Part shown: positions 1-12,342 of the stretch, in pieces
Position numbering within the stretch: the stretch's first letter is position 1
Layout of the letters: each line of letters begins with the position of its first letter
Made by a program: the position numbers and the translations under genes
Assembly: GCA_963678705.1 (NCBI GenBank)
Contig: OY783222.1
Span: 186,001-250,000 of the forward strand
From: Panorpa germanica
Taxonomy: Eukaryota; Arthropoda; Insecta; Mecoptera; Panorpidae
DNA length: 64,000 bases
Direction: 5' to 3'
The notes under the pieces: model-generated
The model's input: the letters and a program-made list of their open reading frames with translations, nothing else
What the model was told of the DNA's origin: nothing
Database searches by the model: none

Positions 1-80
1 CAAAAAACGGTTGCAAGAAAAATCTAGACTCAAAAAAACACTTTGCTTTTTAAAAAAAACAATAAACATTGTTTCATTAC

Positions 81-948
81 CTGAGTGGGAATTTTGTTCA
101 ACCATAAACGTCTAGGAGTCATCAAATGCCCAGTGCAAGGAACCCTTCGTCGCAGAAGCCGGGAGGCTATCGAATAAAGAACAAGAAATTAACATGATAT
201 ATAGAACAGAATCATTTTGAAATATGAAAAAAACCGATGCATATAAATAAACTACTCCTGATTTTTTTTATTCCTGGAATCAAGAAATACAAAATCAAAC
301 TTCCCAAAAGTCACATATTGTAAAAAAAAATTAAAATAAATAGAATATTACAGATTAAATTACAAAACTCAGCTTTCGTTTTGTAATAATACCTTAGAAT
401 ATTTAATAATACGTTTTTAATTTAGTTGAAGCCTAAGTTACATTTTATTATTATTTGGATTTTTACCCAAAACATGCCTATTCAAAATGTATACATATAT
501 CTAAATTGACATTAAAAACATTTATTTACCACTTTTATTATATTTATTTAACACGTATTTAGTTAAAATTCCCCTTTTTATTTGAAAAAAATCATTATTT
601 TTACGTTTACAAATATATCTATGTCAGAAATTTATTCAAATAAATATTGAGTTAGAATAATATTTATGACATTTGCGTGCTTAACGATGTTGTTGATTAG
701 GAACATTAGGAATATAAACACGATCTAATGTTGGAATAAGGTTGATCAAATATTTTAAGAAATATCGATTTAACAAAATATTATTAAGAACATAGTATAC
801 CATTTTCTATTGTTTCCCTGGCACAAGTCATTATTTTTCTTTTACCAATCAAAGGATCACTTTCAGAATCCAGAAAAGTAGAAGATTCGTCATCTTCATC
901 ATTTGTTTTCTTTTCACTTTCCAATTCAGTATCACCGTTTGGTTCCAT
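81..948 (-). CDS. Unrecognised gene, 5' two exons (partial, runs off the left edge)
   Basis: Exon 1 is 846-948: an ATG opens an acidic stretch (MEPNGDTELESEK, then DEDDESSTFLDSESDPLI) and ends in phase 1 at a GTAAAA donor. Exon 2 is 81-166, after a pyrimidine-rich ...TTCGATAG acceptor. It completes the split codon and reads ASRLLRRRVPCTGHLMTPRR, then LWLNKIPTQ, ending in phase 0 at GTAATG. The phases agree, which supports the model. The acidic head followed by a very basic segment suggests a nuclear or nucleic-acid-binding protein, but I do not recognise the family. If exon 1 is not spliced, the frame stops at 784 as a 54-residue ORF. Further exons would lie left of position 1. Confidence 0.45.
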
Positions 949-3075
949 ATTTTAAACAATTTTTGTGTAATATTTAACACGTTTTAACAACAAAAACCTA
1001 CACTATTTAATATTTTTACTTTTTCATTTATGATTATCAATAAAAATAATGTTATTAAATTCACAGAACGCCCCCACAGCAGTGTTGCCAAACTAGAAAC
1101 TAGAATTTCGGTAGTACTTTTATGAAAATAAATCCAGGAGATTTGCAGAAAAATTAAGATTGTTATTTAATATAAATAAACAAATTGCTTAATAATATTT
1201 GAAATAATTTACATATGAAATACACATGAAATGTATACGAAATATATTTTTATCCAAAGAAATAAAGAAATCAATGAAAATTTCTCAAGTATCGTATACT
1301 ATATACTCGAGGGTTCAACTCCTAGATATATATATCCTTTGCTTTGATAAGAGTTGATTCTTTGATATAGTAACAATATTCTAAACAATTCTAAACATTA
1401 TCGTATAACCAAACGTATTATATTTACTTAAAACGAATGAAAAGTTTAAAAATAAGACATGTTTTGATTAAATTTAAGGGACCGTTATTAACCACGATTT
1501 TTTTTAAGACAGCGTCGCAAGCGGATGTCCTTCAACGAGAAAAACGTGAAACAATTAACTTTCAAACATATTCATTAAACTTTAAAGCATATCCGAAGAC
1601 CAAAACTACAGTGCATGATGTAAATTTACATTTTTTATTTTCTCCGACAGATTCTTTTATTTTCAAAGTACTTATTTAAGTTATTAGCGATTTTATAATA
1701 CTTGCACTCTTTATTATAATCTTTTATAATATAAACAAGTAACGACATTAGCGACGTTTTGTAAAGTAATATTTTAATTACGATGCCATATCCAAGAATA
1801 TATTTCAAATTATTTTCATAAAAATATTATTTTGTATAACCCATATTCCAGTAAACGCCGCCCATTCAGCTTGCACCTTCATACGTTTCTGTATATGCAT
1901 ATATAAATAATAAATAAATTAATTTGTTTCAATTAATCATGCTCTTTATCCAGATGCAGTAACAATCCGTGCCAAATATTTAAGGGGGATATACTATATA
2001 TTGTAATAATTGAAATATAAATGAGCTAGCTACCAGATCCAGCGACAGAAGGAACTTGTAAAATAGCCGATCTCAGAGAAAATTATTGTAGATGTGAGAT
2101 GATGATTTGGCTCCCCTTCTACCCTAATTGTTAACCTACCCTAAGTTGAAATACTTTGAAATTTATTTACTTTATTAGACTCGAACTTCGTATTTTTCCT
2201 TGTCTTCTGAAATACAGTCTCCCTTCGCTCTTTTCAAGAATCATTTCAAGGTTATTTTCTTTACCAAATAGAGCCCCCTTAATTACTCAGCTGTGGAACT
2301 GGTTATTACATTTGAAATACCTGTTTGTTTATTTGAATATTAAATGATCAATTAATTACATTGAACACAGTTTGTTTTCTGTCGTGAGGTGAAGTGCAGT
2401 GCTTACGGTGCTTACCTCTACTTGTGTGAAACCCATAGAACATAGAAACGCAGTGAAAAGAAGTTATTTATTTCACGAGTTATTATTTATGATTTTGTTG
2501 AGGACAGGTTATTCAAATAACAATTTTAATACTGTAACTAACTGCGTCCGCTGAACACACTTGTTACCATGTATTTAAGAATTATCTAACATAACAAAAG
2601 TTACATGTTAAGCAAATAATGTTGTTACCTAAAATACAACGTTTTGTTACCTATATTATTACTTTTTGAAAAATAAATCTACCTTTACCTGCTAACTTCA
2701 TCATAAAACATCTTAATTAGCCCGTTTTAGGGATTATAGAATCTTAAGAATTCTTTGTTAAGAATTAAATAGTAATAAAATATCCTTATTTAAACCGTTT
2801 TACTTTAAATATTACCAGTTTTCGTTTAGATAAAATATTACATGAAAAGATAACATTCACGTTCTGAGTTTAGCAGACGTAGTTTTTTACTTATTTAAAT
2901 TGTGTGACTGCCACATTTAATATGTTTTATTTTGGCAGGAAATTGTGATTAGATACAATTTATTGTGCGTTTTTAGCCTGAGGTCAGTGTGCGAATTAAA
3001 ATTGCGCCACCAAAATCTGACAAGGTTTTCAAATATAATTTCTGTGATAATTTATATCTAATAAACTTTTTATAA
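949..3075. other. Intergenic region between the divergent left gene and the SLC46-like gene
   Basis: This AT-rich stretch should hold the divergent promoters of the two flanking genes and the transporter's 5' UTR near its right end. The short open frames at 1437-1679 and 2156-2347 have no splice support or recognisable domain. A diverged copy of a repeat also found at 38640-39060 lies at about 2571-2770. I see nothing else. Confidence 0.5.
2571..2770. repeat. Partial copy of a dispersed inverted-repeat element
   Basis: The motif ATCTAACATAACAAAAGTTAC and the sequence after it (including TACCTTTACCTGCTAACTTCA and CATCATAAAACATCTTAA) match the element at 38640-39060 with substitutions. Only the left half is recognisable here, so this is a decayed copy. 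Confidence 0.5.
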
Positions 3076-5861
3076 ATGTCGGAACATACTCCATTAATTC
3101 AAAATAGTGTAAAGAAAAATGTGAATTTAAGGACCTCCTGGTGCAGATACGTAACGGTGGAACCTGCTGTTTTCTTTTTCTTTTTCTCCATAACTTTTAC
3201 AGGTAGATCTCTGTTAATTGATATATTCATCTACTCCTAATTAGGAGAGACATTCTTTCCTTAAGGTACTTTTAAGTCTGTTTACACTTCAACGGACATC
3301 GATTTTTTGAGTAGGGTGCAGTCGCATTAGCACACATTATTATGAGAGGGAGCAATATTTTTGTTTCTGCTTATTATGAATTCGCAATGGAGTCCGAATG
3401 GTTTACTAGAAATTCGAGAAATTCTTTAAAGATCTTTCTAGTTTAGGTAATTCATTTGTTTCTATTTTAGGTGCCGTTTTTGATAATGAGGTCCTTTACC
3501 GGACATGCCTCATCACTTTGGACCTCGACAATTCCAGCTGTAGATCAGTCGGGGCTTCCAATGGTACGGCGAACACACAACTTGAATCCTTAGTTCAACT
3601 TTCAGCAGCTAAAGTCATTATGGTAGCAAGCCTTCTTAGAGCAATTCCTCCTGCGGTTTCTAGTCTATTTTTAGGATCTTGGTCCGATACAAATGGACGT
3701 AAACCTATTATAATATTGTCATTGACAGGTAATTGTAGGCATTGTAGCTAACGAAACATATTTGCTTGTAATATTTATTAATTATTTGTATTTGCTTCTT
3801 TCAGGTTGGTTTCTTAAATACACTATACAGCTATTCATCATCCTGTGGGCTCCCAATTGCAGCCCATGGTGGTTGGCTTTAGCCTACATACCGCTAGCAT
3901 TCTCTGGAGGAGAATGTGTCCTGACATCTTGTCTGTATAGCTACATAACTGATATCATTCAAGAAGACAACAGGGCTGTCAGGTGAGTGTCCACTTGTAT
4001 ACACTTGTGTACAGCACCGCAGTTCCATATCAAATATAAAAAAATATTTGATGCACAAATTGAGGCAACTCTTCTTGAATAATCAATCTATCTGACTCAG
4101 AACAATGATGTCACTATATCAGTATACAGACTTTTGATATATGCATCATTTCTTTTAATAATTATGTTTGTGCAGAATACGGTACAGGTTTTCTATTAAT
4201 ATGTTATGTGTCTTTGCAATCAACCTTGCCAAAGATATTTTAAATATTGTTTACTTAGATTAACAAATAAGATTTTTGATATTGTTTAAGAATGAGCACT
4301 ATGGAGGCGTCTATGAGTTTCGGACTGTTATTGGGGACTATTAGTGCAGCTCCAGTTTTTAACACCTTCGGCTCAGCTACTGTATTCGCAGTTGCTGCAA
4401 TCAGCATTGCTCTTGGGATCATTTACGTCCAAACTGCTATAAGTGAATCAATTTCAGATATACCGAAAAAACAGGTGATACCTCAGTTTAACAAATCTTA
4501 TATCTGATCTGATGTACCTGTCTTCCGTGAGCATTTTAAAATATTTAAGATGGCGTCAAACATTTCTTTTAAATGCTCATATTAGTTTATTATAGTTTGT
4601 TACATGGTACAGATTAAGCGTTCCTGTGATGAATGAAATAAAACTCCAGTTATGAAATATTTACTGAATCTATTCTTAATTTTTCTCTTGGCCTTATGCA
4701 TAAGATAAAATTCACGAGTGCAGAATCTGTAGTCTCAGCCTCAGTTGAACCACGACATATACTTTATTTTATAGTTTAGACTTCAGTATCTATTTGATTT
4801 GGCGCTGGTAACCGAATTATTTAAAGCCTGCTTCAAGTCAAGAGAAGGCTACAGCCGTATCATCATGTGGGCGCTCAGTTTATCACTAGCGGCTATTATC
4901 ATCCCACTCGTCGGAGAAAATATAATAACTTATTTATTTGTTCGACAAAAATTCCATTGGACGCTAACGGACTTCTCAAGGTTAGAAAAATATTCATTCC
5001 TTTCGCTATTGTTGATCCATTTTCTCTCTATCAACCCTATTTTTCCAGATGATATAAAATATAAAAGACAAATTTAATTATCAGGTACGACAGCGTCTCT
5101 ATTATAATGCAGATTGTTGGAACTGGAATTGGAGTTTACGTTTTGAAAACATTACTGGGCTTATCAGAAGACATATTAGCATTGCTTTCTCTAATAACAC
5201 TTATTTTAAATTCGTTTATTAAAGCGTGGGCTTCAGTGGGATGGCATATGTATCTAGGTAAGTACATTTTTACGAGCCAAAATCCAATTTATCTCAATGT
5301 GCTGAACATATTAATCGATATAACAATTTATAATGTTGATTTCAGCTGCTGCTTTTGTTCTTTTCGGTGGCATCTACATTCCTATGACAAGATCGATTTT
5401 ATCAAAATTAGTTTCTGTAAATGATGTTGGAAAAATTCATGCATTTACTTCATTTATGCAATCACTATCTCCATTGGTCGCGGCTCCCATCTACACATCG
5501 GTGTACACAACAACGTTGTACACATTTCCAGGGGAATTTTTTCTATACTCTGCAGGATTTTATACCGTCATCATGATAACTTTTAGGTTTGTTGTTCAGA
5601 AATTGACGTATTCATCGTATTATAAGCTATATCTATATATATAACAGAATATAATATGAGAGTCTGTTGTACAATTAGTTAGAAATATCATTTACCCTCT
5701 TCAAATATCATATAATACTGCCTCTTAACTGAATTAGATTTAAAATTGATTTAAGCAAATTTGTCCGTTTAGTTTTACTTTTCTAAAGTAACGATATAAC
5801 TTACATAACGTTTTATTATTTCAGCATTATCTACGTTTATCAAAGAAGGAATGGAATATAA
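3076..5861 (+). CDS. SLC46/proton-coupled folate transporter-like MFS transporter, 8 exons, 467 aa
   Basis: Exons are 3076-3202, 3471-3728, 3805-3982, 4291-4474, 4775-4980, 5085-5257, 5346-5586 and 5825-5861. They total 1404 nt, exactly 468 codons with TAA, and all joins keep frame at GT-AG sites. The product is a 12-helix-type major facilitator. A hydrophobic first segment (about residues 30-46) is followed by a long polar loop with possible N-glycosylation sites (NSS near 63, NGT near 73). The MFS loop 2-3 signature LGSWSDTNGRK sits near residues 111-120. The SGGE and TDI motifs and the VNDVGKIHAF loop in the second half also fit the PCFT/SLC46 group. Members move folate-like or other organic solutes with protons across plasma or lysosomal membranes; the substrate here cannot be told. 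Length is typical (about 450-480 aa). AATAAA at 5891-5896 is a likely poly(A) signal only 30 bp after the stop. Confidence 0.9.
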
Positions 5862-5890
5862 AAATGGCAGTACTGAAAATTTTAAAGAAT

Positions 5891-5896
5891 AATAAA
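5891..5896 (+). terminator. Likely poly(A) signal of the SLC46-like gene
   Basis: AATAAA lies 30 bp after the TAA stop. The convergent EF-Tu gene ends at 5983, so the two 3' ends are under 125 bp apart and their transcripts may overlap. Confidence 0.5.
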
Positions 5897-5982
5897 ACAT
5901 ACCTCTTATTATAAATAGTATTATTTCTTAGCATAAACTTCGTATAACAACAATACTCCTTTAAACTTGAAGAACTTTGATC

Positions 5983-7810
5983 TTAAAGTTCTATTTTACT
6001 TAATCCTCTAGATATATCAACATTTCCTACTGCTTCTGTAACAATCCCGGTTCCTACAGTCACATTGTTTTCTCGTATCGTGAAAGGTTGTCCTTTAGAC
6101 ATAACCATCCGCCTGTGTAAACTCAAATACACAGATCCGTGCTCTCCAGGCATTAGTAAATTTGTATTATCTAAAACAATCAAATGACTTGGTATTGTTT
6201 TTATAAATATAATGAGTTAATAAATATTTATTTACCTAAATCTATTCTAACTGGAACATTCCACGTTCTAGAAAATAATTGTTGTATATATTTCCCGGTT
6301 ATGGGTCTAGATCTGCCACCTTCTGCTCTACTTAGTAAATACATATTTGCTTTGAATTTATTATTTAAAGTTTCACTATTTGCAGCACATAACAGCATTC
6401 CTCGTTGCACAGCTTGAATTCTTACTCCACGTAAAAGAGCCCCAATATTATCACCAGCTACAACCTAAAATCATATTACATACTAAATGTATATTTCTAC
6501 ATGCTTAGTACAAAAAATTTAACCAGAATTCTATAAATCTTCCACAAACTCACAACGTACATTAGGAAATACTTGAAAAATAGAAATTAATAGGCTCACA
6601 AAACTTCTTATTATTAAGAAAAGCTTCTAAAAGAAAAGAACCAAAAGCCATAAGAAGTTCTTGTAAAGATAAAGGATTATATATTATCTATAATATAATA
6701 TGGAACTATGGGTTGTTTCTTTATTATTAATACCTGTGGTACTGATTTTTTGAAGACTTGTACATCCGAAACGGTTGTCTTAACATGTTCATCGAAACCT
6801 AATAAGTCAGCAGCAGCATTTTTCTTTATTATGCCACGTTTCAATGTTCCGATGACAACTGTTCCACGACCAGGAACTGTGAAAGCATTATCAATTGGTA
6901 ACAAGAAGGGAGATTCCAAATCACGAGTAGGTGTAGGGATATAAGAATCCACTGCGTCCAGCAGGTGGAGTACTGATGGTTCTCCTATTTTGAAACAAAA
7001 GACCAAATGACTTTTACCATGTTGAAGAACGTCTTTCTCCTAAATAAATGTGTATAATTTTATTACAATATTCTACCTGCCTAATGGTGATGTATCGCCT
7101 TTTAAAGCTTGTAGAGCAGATCCACATATAACTGGACAATCTTCACCATCAAAACCAAAATCAACCAGTAATTCTCTAACTTCTAGTTCAACTAGATCTA
7201 ATACTTCTTGATCAACCTGGTCTGCTTTATTAATATATACCAATACTCGATCAATCCCCACTTGTTTAGCCAATAACAAATGTTCCCTCGTTTGAGGCAT
7301 TTGGCCATCATCTGCAGCAACAACTAATATGGCACCATCCATCTGAGATGCCCCAGATATCATATTCTTAACATAATCTGCATGACCTGGACAGTCGGTA
7401 TGAGCATAGTGACGTTTCGAAGTACGGTATCCTATGTGAGCTGCATTTATTGTTATACCCCGTGCTTTTTCTTCAGGTGCCTTATCAATTTGATCATAAG
7501 AAATATAATCTGAGAAACCTTTCTTGGATAAAATTTTTGTAATTGCAGCTGTCAGTGTCGTTTTGCCATGATCCACATGACCTATCGTTCCAATATTTAC
7601 ATGATCGGGTTCTGTTTTCGTACAAAATAATTTTTTTTGACTGTTATATTTATTTAAATTAGTACTAACATTATCTTTTGGCAGCAATGTTAAATGATTT
7701 TGCAAAATATAACATTTATTTCTTACTGATGTGTATAATAAATTATTTTTATTATAAATTACACGTGCATGTTTAGTAGTGGATAACACATTTTTTAATA
7801 TAATTATCAT
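5983..7810 (-). CDS. TUFM: Mitochondrial elongation factor Tu, 4 exons, 465 aa
   Basis: Exons in transcript order are 7081-7810, 6734-6984, 6236-6464 and 5983-6170, totalling 1398 nt (466 codons). The GTPase carries aminoacyl-tRNA to the mitochondrial ribosome. Residues 1 to about 65 are basic and hydroxylated, fitting a mitochondrial targeting peptide. All G motifs are present: GHVDHGKT (77-84), RGIT (117-120), DCPGH (139-143), NKAD (194-197) and SAL (231-233). NKAD is also the form in human TUFM. Beta-barrel domain 2 is clear ([34 protein letters not shown]). Domain 3 is more diverged but keeps PFTIRE and TVGTGIV. Intron 1 (6985-7080) only gives an in-frame protein of family length with a GC donor (G|GCAGGT); the GT four bases further on breaks the frame. 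The gene is head-to-head with ATP synthase gamma, 824 bp away. Confidence 0.92.
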
Positions 7811-8634
7811 TTTGCCGTATAAAATTTAACCTAAAAATTATTATTAGACAATTAAATACAAGTTAGGAAACAATAGAAAATACAATAGTTGGGAGAACAG
7901 GACACAGAAATAATAACTAGCGAAATCTATCAACGCTATTAAAAGTAAAGGTACGGGTCTTGGGTGCACCACTTATATGCTTCAACCTATAGTTTTGACG
8001 TAAAATGTTCAGCGGAAAATCAATTGTATCTAATCACAATCTGTTTTCGCCAAAATCCATTGTATCTAGACACAATACGCTTTCGGCTGGTTTAAACTAT
8101 TGGTTATCATAGGTTCTAAAAGAATGACAGTAAATAATTTAGGTTTGTCTTCAAGACAACCGGGCTGCCACATAATGGTCATAAGGTCATTGATGTGCAG
8201 GGTTGCCATATTGACAACAGCTCTTCTGAAAGGCAATTTTATGGGCTAACATTTTCCTGTGTAATCGAAAAGGTTTGTCAAAATTAAAGTTATAATTATT
8301 TCATACTTATGCTTTTGGATTAATAATTTAGTTTTCAGACATAACAAATTGTACTAAATAATCTAATTTTTATATACAATGTAGTTTCATGTAATTAATA
8401 AAATTTTCGTAAATCGTTGCAGTTATGTAAGATTCCAATATGCATGTAATTTGTAAATTTTTCATATCTTTGTGCACAAATGTATTCACTCTGAATAAAA
8501 TTATACTTTCAATATCTGAGAACTTGTTGTTTCTCTGACAACATAATGTACTTGCTATGTTACACAAAAAAGTTATACAATATAACCTAATAATACGTGG
8601 GTTTATATTATTATCTAGCTAAGAATTCTGCAAA
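7811..8634. promoter_or_regulatory. Shared intergenic region between EF-Tu (minus) and ATP synthase gamma (plus)
   Basis: 824 bp separate the start codons of two divergent genes for mitochondrial proteins, so both promoters must lie here or within 5' UTR introns. I see no convincing TATA box. The sequence CAATTGTATCTAATCACAATC at about 8021-8041 is echoed, imperfectly, at about 8058-8078 as a diverged direct repeat. The short minus frame at 8370-8567 has no supporting feature. Confidence 0.45.
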
Positions 8635-9981
8635 ATGTTGGGACGTATGAGTGGCTCTTTCGCCCCGGCCTGCAGCCAAGTGGTTTTAGCAGCTGCTCAA
8701 GGGCAACAGCAGAGGAATATGGCCACATTGAAAACCATCTCTATGCGTTTGAAGTCCGTTAAGAACATCCAGAAAATTACACAATCCATGAAGATGGTGT
8801 CAGCAGCTAAGTGAGTTTGCCTTTCTTTGTGTCATTACCTTCAAAATTGTAGTGAAACGTCAATGTTATAAAACTGTATTATTCTTTAGGTATGCTCGTG
8901 CTGAACGTGATCTTCAACAGGCAAGACCGTATGGTCTAGGGGCTCAAGCTTTCTATACAAACACCGAAATTGCAGCTCCAGAAGATTCTAATGATTTACT
9001 GTACATTGCCATCACTAGTGATAGAGGTAACGTTGAAACGTAAAAGTAATTGACATAATTTATATTGACCCATTGAACTTTTGTACTTTATTTTATTATT
9101 TTAGGTCTTTGTGGAGCAGTTCACTCTGGAATCTCAAAAGTCATTCGCAAAGAAATGGTCACCCCTAAGGAAAATGTTAAAATTGTTTGTGTAGGTGATA
9201 AGTCTCGCGCTGTTTTGGCACGTCTGTATGCTGGTAATATCATCCTGGTTGCAAATGAGGTAAGACAAATGTCACTATCTTGATTTTCTTCCTCAACCCC
9301 ACATCTTACTGTAGCCTACATCTCGCGATCACATTAATTGCTTTACTTCACTTAATTAGATCATAACTAACATATTGTTATTTAATTTATAGGTTGGACG
9401 CAAACCACCAACTTTCCTCGACGCCGCTAAACTTACAGATGCTATTTTGAAGAGTGGACACAACTTCTCTGTTGGTAAAATCATTTACAACAAGTTTAAA
9501 TCTGTAGTTTCTTACAACGCATCCGATATTCCAGTATTCAGTCAAGATACTGTTGAAGTAAGTATTGCACTTCCTAGAGTCAAACAAGTAGAACTAGCTT
9601 GTAGCGTAGGAACATATTAATTTGAATAAATTAGAAGCTACCCAGTGTGAATGATGGGACGAAATCATTGTATGTTATCTGTTTAAACTTACCTTTATTT
9701 ATTGTTCCATACAGGCTGCTCCAAAATTAGGAATATACGATTCCTTAGATTCCGAAGTAATAAAAAGTTATCTGGAATTCTCTATCGCCTCGCTTCTGTA
9801 TTACTCAATGAAGGAGGGTGCTTGCTCTGAACAATCTTCTCGCATGACTGCCATGGACAACGCCAGTAAGAACGCTGGAGAGATGATAGACAAATTGACT
9901 TTAACATTCAATAGAACCAGACAAGCTGTCATCACCAGAGAGTTGATCGAAATTATTTCTGGAGCCGCTGCTTTGGAATAA
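8635..9981 (+). CDS. ATP synthase subunit gamma, mitochondrial, copy 1 (5 exons, 299 aa)
   Basis: Exons are 8635-8810, 8890-9026, 9105-9259, 9393-9557 and 9715-9981, totalling 900 nt. Gamma is the rotary central stalk of F1, a long antiparallel coiled coil that drives ATP synthesis in the beta subunits. Residues 1 to about 29 form a targeting peptide (MLGRMSGSF...QQQRN), followed by the mature start [20 protein letters not shown]. The N-terminal helix [13 protein letters not shown] and the C-terminal helix ([14 protein letters not shown], then [23 protein letters not shown]) are both intact. These are the most conserved parts of the family. [12 protein letters not shown] spans the exon 2/3 join. 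Length matches animal gamma subunits. A second full copy follows 1034 bp downstream on the same strand. Confidence 0.95.
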
Positions 9982-11015
9982 ACATAAAGATACTTCTTTT
10001 TATTTTAATTTATTAGAATAAATTTTAAATAAAATATAGTAATATCAACTGATAATAACTACTGTCTTTGACAATAGTTATTTAAAAATCTAAAAGATTT
10101 TTCTGATAAATTAAAATGAAACGATTTAGTTGAAATTATTTTAGAGGGGTCGTAATCAACATTAAGTACAGGTCTGAATGTTAATAAAGCTAATACAAAA
10201 TTAAGCCTGAAAACACTGGAATTTTTTTGACATCATTTAAAATAAGATTAACATCAGCTTATTATTCTTGGCCTATTTTTTAATTAACTTTATTTACATT
10301 TGTATATCTAATACATATTTTTTTTATTTCATACAAATTTTCTTTAAATTTATTATAAAAGAATTGTTTGTTATATCATTAAATAAAATTGCAGAGACCC
10401 GATATTAACTTTAAATATTGATTTTTCTTATGATATTATTTCATTTATTGATACTTTTGTATTTCAAGAGGAATTCTTACGGATGCAAAGTGTTAAAAGT
10501 TACATAAATGTTATGTTGAAATGAAGAAACTGAAGGGACTCGGCTTTAATTTTCGAAGAATAACAATGTTAAGGAATGAATCTTACTAAACAAATGAATA
10601 TTACATATGTAAACACATTTCTTTGGAAACAAAAGAGAACTTATATTTTGAATCAGCCTGGTTTTTCTAAAAGTTTCTTTACTAAATCAAAATAACTTTC
10701 TTCTAACTATGAGTAACATTTAATTAGTAATTAGAATAATCAATCTGGAATAAATCTGGTTTTCGGAATCACAGTTTCGTTATTTTTATGTATTAAAGTT
10801 ACCGAAGAAATCTGCCTTATTTCAGTCACGTAAGTTTGCATTGTTTTTTTTACTCAAGTACATTAATATCTTTTATATAACTAATGAAGATTTTTGGTTT
10901 CTGAAACCTGACAGACATTTATTACTTTTCTCTGTAAATTCAATTTATTTTAGAACAGGTTTTCAGTGTACGACCTACTTGAAGACAATTTGTATCTCTT
11001 ATAATTTTATTCAAA

Positions 11016-12342
11016 ATGTTGGGTCGTTCGATTGAAACATGTACCCCAGTCTACAGTCTAATGGCGTTTGCTGCTGGACAATGCCATCAGCAGAGGGGAA
11101 TGGCCACATTGAAAACCATTTCCATGCGTCTGAAATCCGTAAAGAACATTCAGAAGATTACACAATCTATGAAGATGGTTTCTGCTGCTAAGTGGGTTTA
11201 ATAAACAATATTTTCGTAATGTGTAGTGTACAACTACTCTATAGAGAGTTTCTTCCAGGTATTCGAAAGCTGAACGCGACCTTAAGCAGGCTAAAGCATT
11301 TGGTGAAGGATCCCAAGTATTCTACAAAGTTACTAATATGAAACCAAAGATAAATGCTACAGATTTACTTTATATTGCAATTACTAGTGATAGAGGTAGT
11401 AAATATACAAAGAAAAAAAAAGTTATATCTCTACCACAAATAATGTTGCTTACTTTGGTTTTTGTTACTGTTTTTTCAAATTCTAGGATTGTGTGGCGCT
11501 GTGCATTCTGGAGTTTCGAAAATAATTCGTAAAACTTTAGCTGGATCTTCCGACAAAGTGAAACTGGTTTGTGTTGGAGACAAGTCTAGAGCCGTTTTGT
11601 CGCGTATGTTTGCTGACCATATTATCCTTGTTGCCAACGAGGTATGTAACAAGTAATTATCTTACGATTAAGTGGTAATCCCAAATGAAATCTAAATTTG
11701 CTTAAATACAACTTATTTTTAGGTTGGACGCAAACCACCTACTTTTCTTGATGCGGCTCTGCTCATGGATGCTATTTTGAAAAGTGGCGTTCAATTTTCT
11801 GCTGGTAAAATTGTTTTCAATAAGTTTAGGTCAGTGGTTAAGTACGTAGCTTCTGATGTTCCATTGTTCAGCAAAGAAGCTATGGAGGTAAATACATGTC
11901 CAGATGATATTTAGGGGTATTTAGACCGATTCACAAAAAGCTTGGAAATACTTAAAAAGTCGATTGCAAAGTTTTGACCCAGCGACAAATAACATGACAA
12001 AATTAAGCAGCATATTGAAAACAACTTATACTTATTACTGCCAGATTAATTTTGCATTTACTTTAGGAAGCAGAGAAAGTAATTCAATACGAAGGCCTGG
12101 ATAAAGAAACGATGAACGATTTCTTTGTGTTTTCATTAACTGCCCGACTATATTACACGATGGTAGAGAACTACTGCTCCGAGCAATCATCGAGAATGAC
12201 TGCAATGGACGGATCTACTAAAAATGCCAAGGAGATGATCTCCACCATGTCCGCTACGTTCAACAGAACTCGACAAGCCGTCATCACCAGAGAGCTCATC
12301 GAGATTATATCTGGAGCGGCTGCTTTAGAAGAATCCCATTAG
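11016..12342 (+). CDS. ATP synthase subunit gamma, mitochondrial, tandem copy 2 (5 exons, 302 aa)
   Basis: Exons are 11016-11191, 11259-11395, 11487-11641, 11723-11887 and 12067-12342, totalling 909 nt. The first four exons are 176, 137, 155 and 165 nt, exactly the lengths in copy 1. Only the last differs (276 against 267 nt). Introns sit at the same codons and phases, so this is a DNA-level tandem duplication, not a retrocopy. Both gamma helices are intact ([35 protein letters not shown]) and there is no stop or frameshift, so it is likely functional. The targeting peptide, the middle domain and the C-terminus (extra ESH tail) have diverged strongly from copy 1. Such duplicates of mitochondrial ATPase subunits are often testis-biased in insects; that is only an analogy here. 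The first donor is GTGGGT, weaker than copy 1's GTGAGT. Confidence 0.93.

Noticed and set aside
1437-1679. Small ORF starting MKSLKIRH, the same eight residues as in a frame at 52167
   Set aside because: The neighbouring residues do not match and the region has no other coding sign; chance is likely given AT-rich composition.
7075-7078. GT donor for EF-Tu intron 1
   Set aside because: It leaves phase 2, which does not fit the acceptor that gives the conserved protein; GC donor fits exactly.
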